A stretch of 7,770 nt of DNA from an uncultured Christensenella sp. (GTDB lineage Bacteria; Bacillota; Clostridia; Christensenellales; Borkfalkiaceae). The stretch spans positions 1-7,770 of the forward strand of contig CAJMEI010000048.1 in assembly GCA_905212395.1 (NCBI GenBank), in the 5' to 3' direction. Below are positions 5,890 to 7,770 of the stretch, in pieces. The notes beneath the pieces were generated by a model, which had not been told where the DNA came from, did no database searches, and saw only the letters and a list, made by a program, of their open reading frames with translations. A program made the translations under genes and the position numbers. Numbering within the stretch: position 1 is the stretch's first letter; each line of letters opens with the position of its first letter.

Positions 5890-6873
5890 ATGAAAACTAT
5901 CGTATTTTCGGGTTTTTTAGGCGCAGGAAAAACCACTTTGATAAAAAAGTTAGTTAAAGAAGCGTTAAACGGAGAAAAAGCCGTTTTAATAGAAAACGAA
6001 TTCGGAGAAATCGGCATAGACGGCGGATTTTTAAAAGAATGCGGAATTACCATAAACGAAATAAATTCAGGCTGTATTTGTTGTAGCTTAGTAGGGGATT
6101 TTACCAAAGCTTTAAACAAAGTAATTGCAGATTATAACCCCGAATTATTGTTAATAGAACCTTCGGGCGTAGGGAAATTATCGGACATAATCAAAGCCGT
6201 TAAAGGGGCCGTTCCCGATTGCGATATGACTAGCGTTACCGTAGTAGACGCGGGCAAAGCTAAAATTTATAGCAAAAATTTTGGAGAATTCTTTAAAAAT
6301 CAAATTCAATACGCCGACACTGTAATTTTATCCCATACGGCAGATAAAAGCGAAAAAGTACTTAACACCGCGCTTGATATAGTAAAAGATTTAAACGCCG
6401 GCGCAACCGTTATTTCTACCGATTGGGACAAGCTTTCGGGCAAAACTATTTTAGATACCATTAAAGGTAAAAACACCGTAGACGAACTTATAGCCGAACT
6501 TTTAAGCGAAAAAGACGAACACGAGCATCATCACGACCATGAGCACGAACACGAACATCACGACGGAGAATGTTCTTGCGGATGCGGACATCACCACGCA
6601 GACGAAGTATTCGTATCGGTAGGAAAGGAAACGGCTAATAAGTACACGAAAGAAGAAATAGAAAACGTACTTGAAAAATTTGACGAAATGGTTGCAGGCA
6701 CGGTTCTTCGTTCCAAGGGAATTGTTGAGAGTGTAGACGGACAATGGATACATTTCGATTATACGCCGGGGGAAGTTGACGTAAGATATTCTACGCCCGA
6801 CACGATAGGCAAAATTTGCGTAATAGGTAGTAATTTAGACGAAAAGAAAATAGAAGAATTATTTAGACTGTAA
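5890..6873 (+). CDS. CobW/COG0523 G3E-family GTPase, putative metal chaperone
   Basis: This is a cytosolic P-loop GTPase of the COG0523 group, whose members deliver zinc, cobalt or other metals to client proteins or act in zinc shortage. The N-terminal domain has the P-loop GFLGAGKTT (8-16), the family's metal site GCICC (61-65; C62, C64, C65) and the ExxG motif EPSG (90-93). The guanine-recognition position reads SHTAD (148-152) rather than NKxD, a deviation I recall in other Firmicutes members. A linker at 211-236 holds twelve His and three Cys (CSCGC at 228-232) and probably binds metal. The CobW C-terminal domain spans about 239-327, ending with ICVIGSNLDE. The length of 327 residues is normal. 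It lies 11 bases after the ABC gene and 8 bases before a second G3E-like gene. The metal cannot be assigned; zinc is the commonest for His-rich members without a cobalamin or nitrile hydratase context. Confidence 0.92.
   Translation: MKTIVFSGFLGAGKTTLIKKLVKEALNGEKAVLIENEFGEIGIDGGFLKECGITINEINSGCICCSLVGDFTKALNKVIADYNPELLLIEPSGVGKLSDIIKAVKGAVPDCDMTSVTVVDAGKAKIYSKNFGEFFKNQIQYADTVILSHTADKSEKVLNTALDIVKDLNAGATVISTDWDKLSGKTILDTIKGKNTVDELIAELLSEKDEHEHHHDHEHEHEHHDGECSCGCGHHHADEVFVSVGKETANKYTKEEIENVLEKFDEMVAGTVLRSKGIVESVDGQWIHFDYTPGEVDVRYSTPDTIGKICVIGSNLDEKKIEELFRL
6520..6597 (+). other. His/Cys-rich metal-binding linker in the CobW-like protein
   Basis: Codons 211-236 encode alternating His-Glu and His-Asp followed by a CxCxC and a final HHH. 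It is low-complexity coding sequence in frame with the gene, located between the GTPase and C-terminal domains, as in other His-rich COG0523 proteins. It probably stores or captures divalent metal. Confidence 0.8.
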
Positions 6874-6881
6874 GGAGAAAT

Positions 6882-7770
6882 ATGGATATTCCCGTATATT
6901 TGTTTAACGGATTTTTGGAATGCGGAAAAACAAAATTTATACAAGAAACGTTAGAAGACGAAAGATTCGGCGTTGACGAACGAACGTTAGTGATTGTATG
7001 CGAGCAAGGTGAAATAGAGTACGACGAAAAAAGATTTGCGGTAAAAAACGTAAAAATAGAGTACTTTGAAGACGAAGAAGATTTAACTAGGGAAAAACTA
7101 ATTTCACTTGAAAAATCTTTTAAACCCGACAGCGTAATGCTTGAATACAACGGAATGTGGACTAACGATAAGTTATTTTCCGTTTTGCCCGAGAATTGGA
7201 TGATAAATCAGGTTATGACGTTTTTCGATTCTCGCACGTTTTTACAGTACAATCAAAATATGCGTCAACTCGTTTACGAAAAAATATCGCTTGCCGATTT
7301 AGTCGTTTTTAACCGCTTTAATCAAACTATGGACAAAAATTTGTTTCATAAAGCGGTTAGGGGTATAACTAGAAGATGCGATATTTTGTACGAAGGCGCA
7401 GACGGCGTTGTCGAAAGGGACGATATTGTAGACCCCCTTCCTTACGACTTAAATTCCGACCCTATTATAATACAAGACAGAGATTACGCGTATTTTTATA
7501 GAGATTTATGCGAAGAAATGAAAAAGTACGACGGGAAAAGAGTTTGCTTTTTAGGACAAGTGGGGAAAACCGCGTCTATGGGGCAAGAAAACTTTTTAAT
7601 AGGTCGCCATATAATGACTTGTTGCGAAGCGGATATAAAATATTCTCCGCTGGTTGCCGAAAGCAAAGAGCAAGTTAAGCATAAAGAGTTTTTAAGAATA
7701 ACGGCGAAAATAATTTACGAAAAAAATAAAATTTATAAAGGTAAAGGCCCCGTTTTAAAGGTTGAAAAAA
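6882..7770 (+). CDS. Divergent G3E P-loop protein with YcgQ/DUF1980-like C-terminus (partial, runs off window)
   Basis: An open frame starts at the ATG at 6882, with AAGGAG at 6872-6877, and continues for 296 codons to the window edge with no stop. The N-terminus (VYLFNGFLECGKTKF, 5-19) is a CobW-type P-loop in which GAGKTT has become ECGKTK. G1 Lys16 and Thr17 remain. An ExxG-like LEYNG is at 87-91 and an NKxD-like FNRFN at 143-147. The Cys-x-Cys-Cys metal motif of COG0523 is missing. Residues about 217-262 (YDGKRV, then GRHIMTCCEAD at 241-251) resemble the C-terminal domain of the YcgQ/TIGR03943 (DUF1980) family, which is usually encoded beside a YcgR-type permease. It therefore looks like a G3E domain joined to a YcgQ-like domain. 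The role is unknown; work in metal handling with the preceding GTPase is inferred from position and family. A permease gene just beyond the window would fit. Confidence 0.85.
   Translation, partial: MDIPVYLFNGFLECGKTKFIQETLEDERFGVDERTLVIVCEQGEIEYDEKRFAVKNVKIEYFEDEEDLTREKLISLEKSFKPDSVMLEYNGMWTNDKLFSVLPENWMINQVMTFFDSRTFLQYNQNMRQLVYEKISLADLVVFNRFNQTMDKNLFHKAVRGITRRCDILYEGADGVVERDDIVDPLPYDLNSDPIIIQDRDYAYFYRDLCEEMKKYDGKRVCFLGQVGKTASMGQENFLIGRHIMTCCEADIKYSPLVAESKEQVKHKEFLRITAKIIYEKNKIYKGKGPVLKVEK

Noticed and set aside
6520..6597. Tandem DNA repeat in the His-rich stretch
   Set aside because: The repeated CAC/CAT-GAA/GAC units follow from the His-Glu/Asp protein repeat and vary in the third base; there is no independent DNA repeat or CRISPR-like spacing.
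6502..6753. Antisense open frame opposite the His-rich linker, with a hydrophobic Val/Met/Phe run
   Set aside because: The apparent membrane segment is simply the complement of His/Glu codons (GTG, ATG, TTC), so it is an artefact of the sense low-complexity stretch.
6882..7770. Treating the last gene as a pseudogene because of its altered P-loop and missing Cys motif
   Set aside because: The frame is open for 296 codons with a good SD site, and the Lys/Thr of the P-loop and the C-terminal Cys-Cys motif are kept, so it looks like a functional divergent family member.

Overview
The window comes from an AT-rich, low-GC bacterial genome and contains seven tightly packed genes, all on the + strand. 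The strong Shine-Dalgarno (SD) sites (AAGGAG types), the pepP-efp gene pair, the 'KPGKGAAF' loop of EF-P and the paired half-size ABC exporters all point to a Firmicutes/Clostridia-type host. An uncultivated gut clostridial lineage would fit, but the genus cannot be told from sequence alone. All six complete genes end in TAA. I see no rRNA, tRNA, CRISPR array, insertion sequence or phage gene.

Region 1 (1-1690): an M24-family Xaa-Pro aminopeptidase is followed 35 bases later by translation elongation factor P, and a rho-independent terminator closes the unit. A perfect TATAAT lies seven bases upstream of the peptidase ATG with no SD site, so that gene may be read from a leaderless mRNA.

Region 2 (1727-5878): a short-chain dehydrogenase (SDR) comes first. 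Its active-site segment (W-G, then A-S-C-E-V before the catalytic Tyr) looks like YmfI, the reductase that finishes the 5-aminopentanol modification of EF-P in Bacillus. Its position next to efp supports that reading. It is followed after one base by two half-size ABC exporters that overlap by one base. Their ATPase motifs are complementary: the first lacks the catalytic Glu and the H-loop His, and the second has an altered signature motif. Together they should form a heterodimer with one working and one degenerate ATP site.

Region 3 (5846-7770): two G3E (CobW/COG0523) P-loop proteins follow at 11 and 8 bases' spacing. The first is a standard metal-chaperone-type GTPase with a Cys-x-Cys-Cys motif and a His-rich loop. 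The second runs off the window. It has a divergent P-loop, lacks the Cys-x-Cys-Cys motif, and carries a C-terminal segment resembling the YcgQ/TIGR03943 (DUF1980) family. Between the ABC genes and this pair lies a perfect 10-1-10 inverted repeat just downstream of a TATAAT, placed where a metalloregulator operator would be expected. The pair may therefore be a separately regulated metal-handling module. The tandem G3E pair with its dyad, and the possible pairing of EF-P with its modification enzyme, are the two most interesting points.
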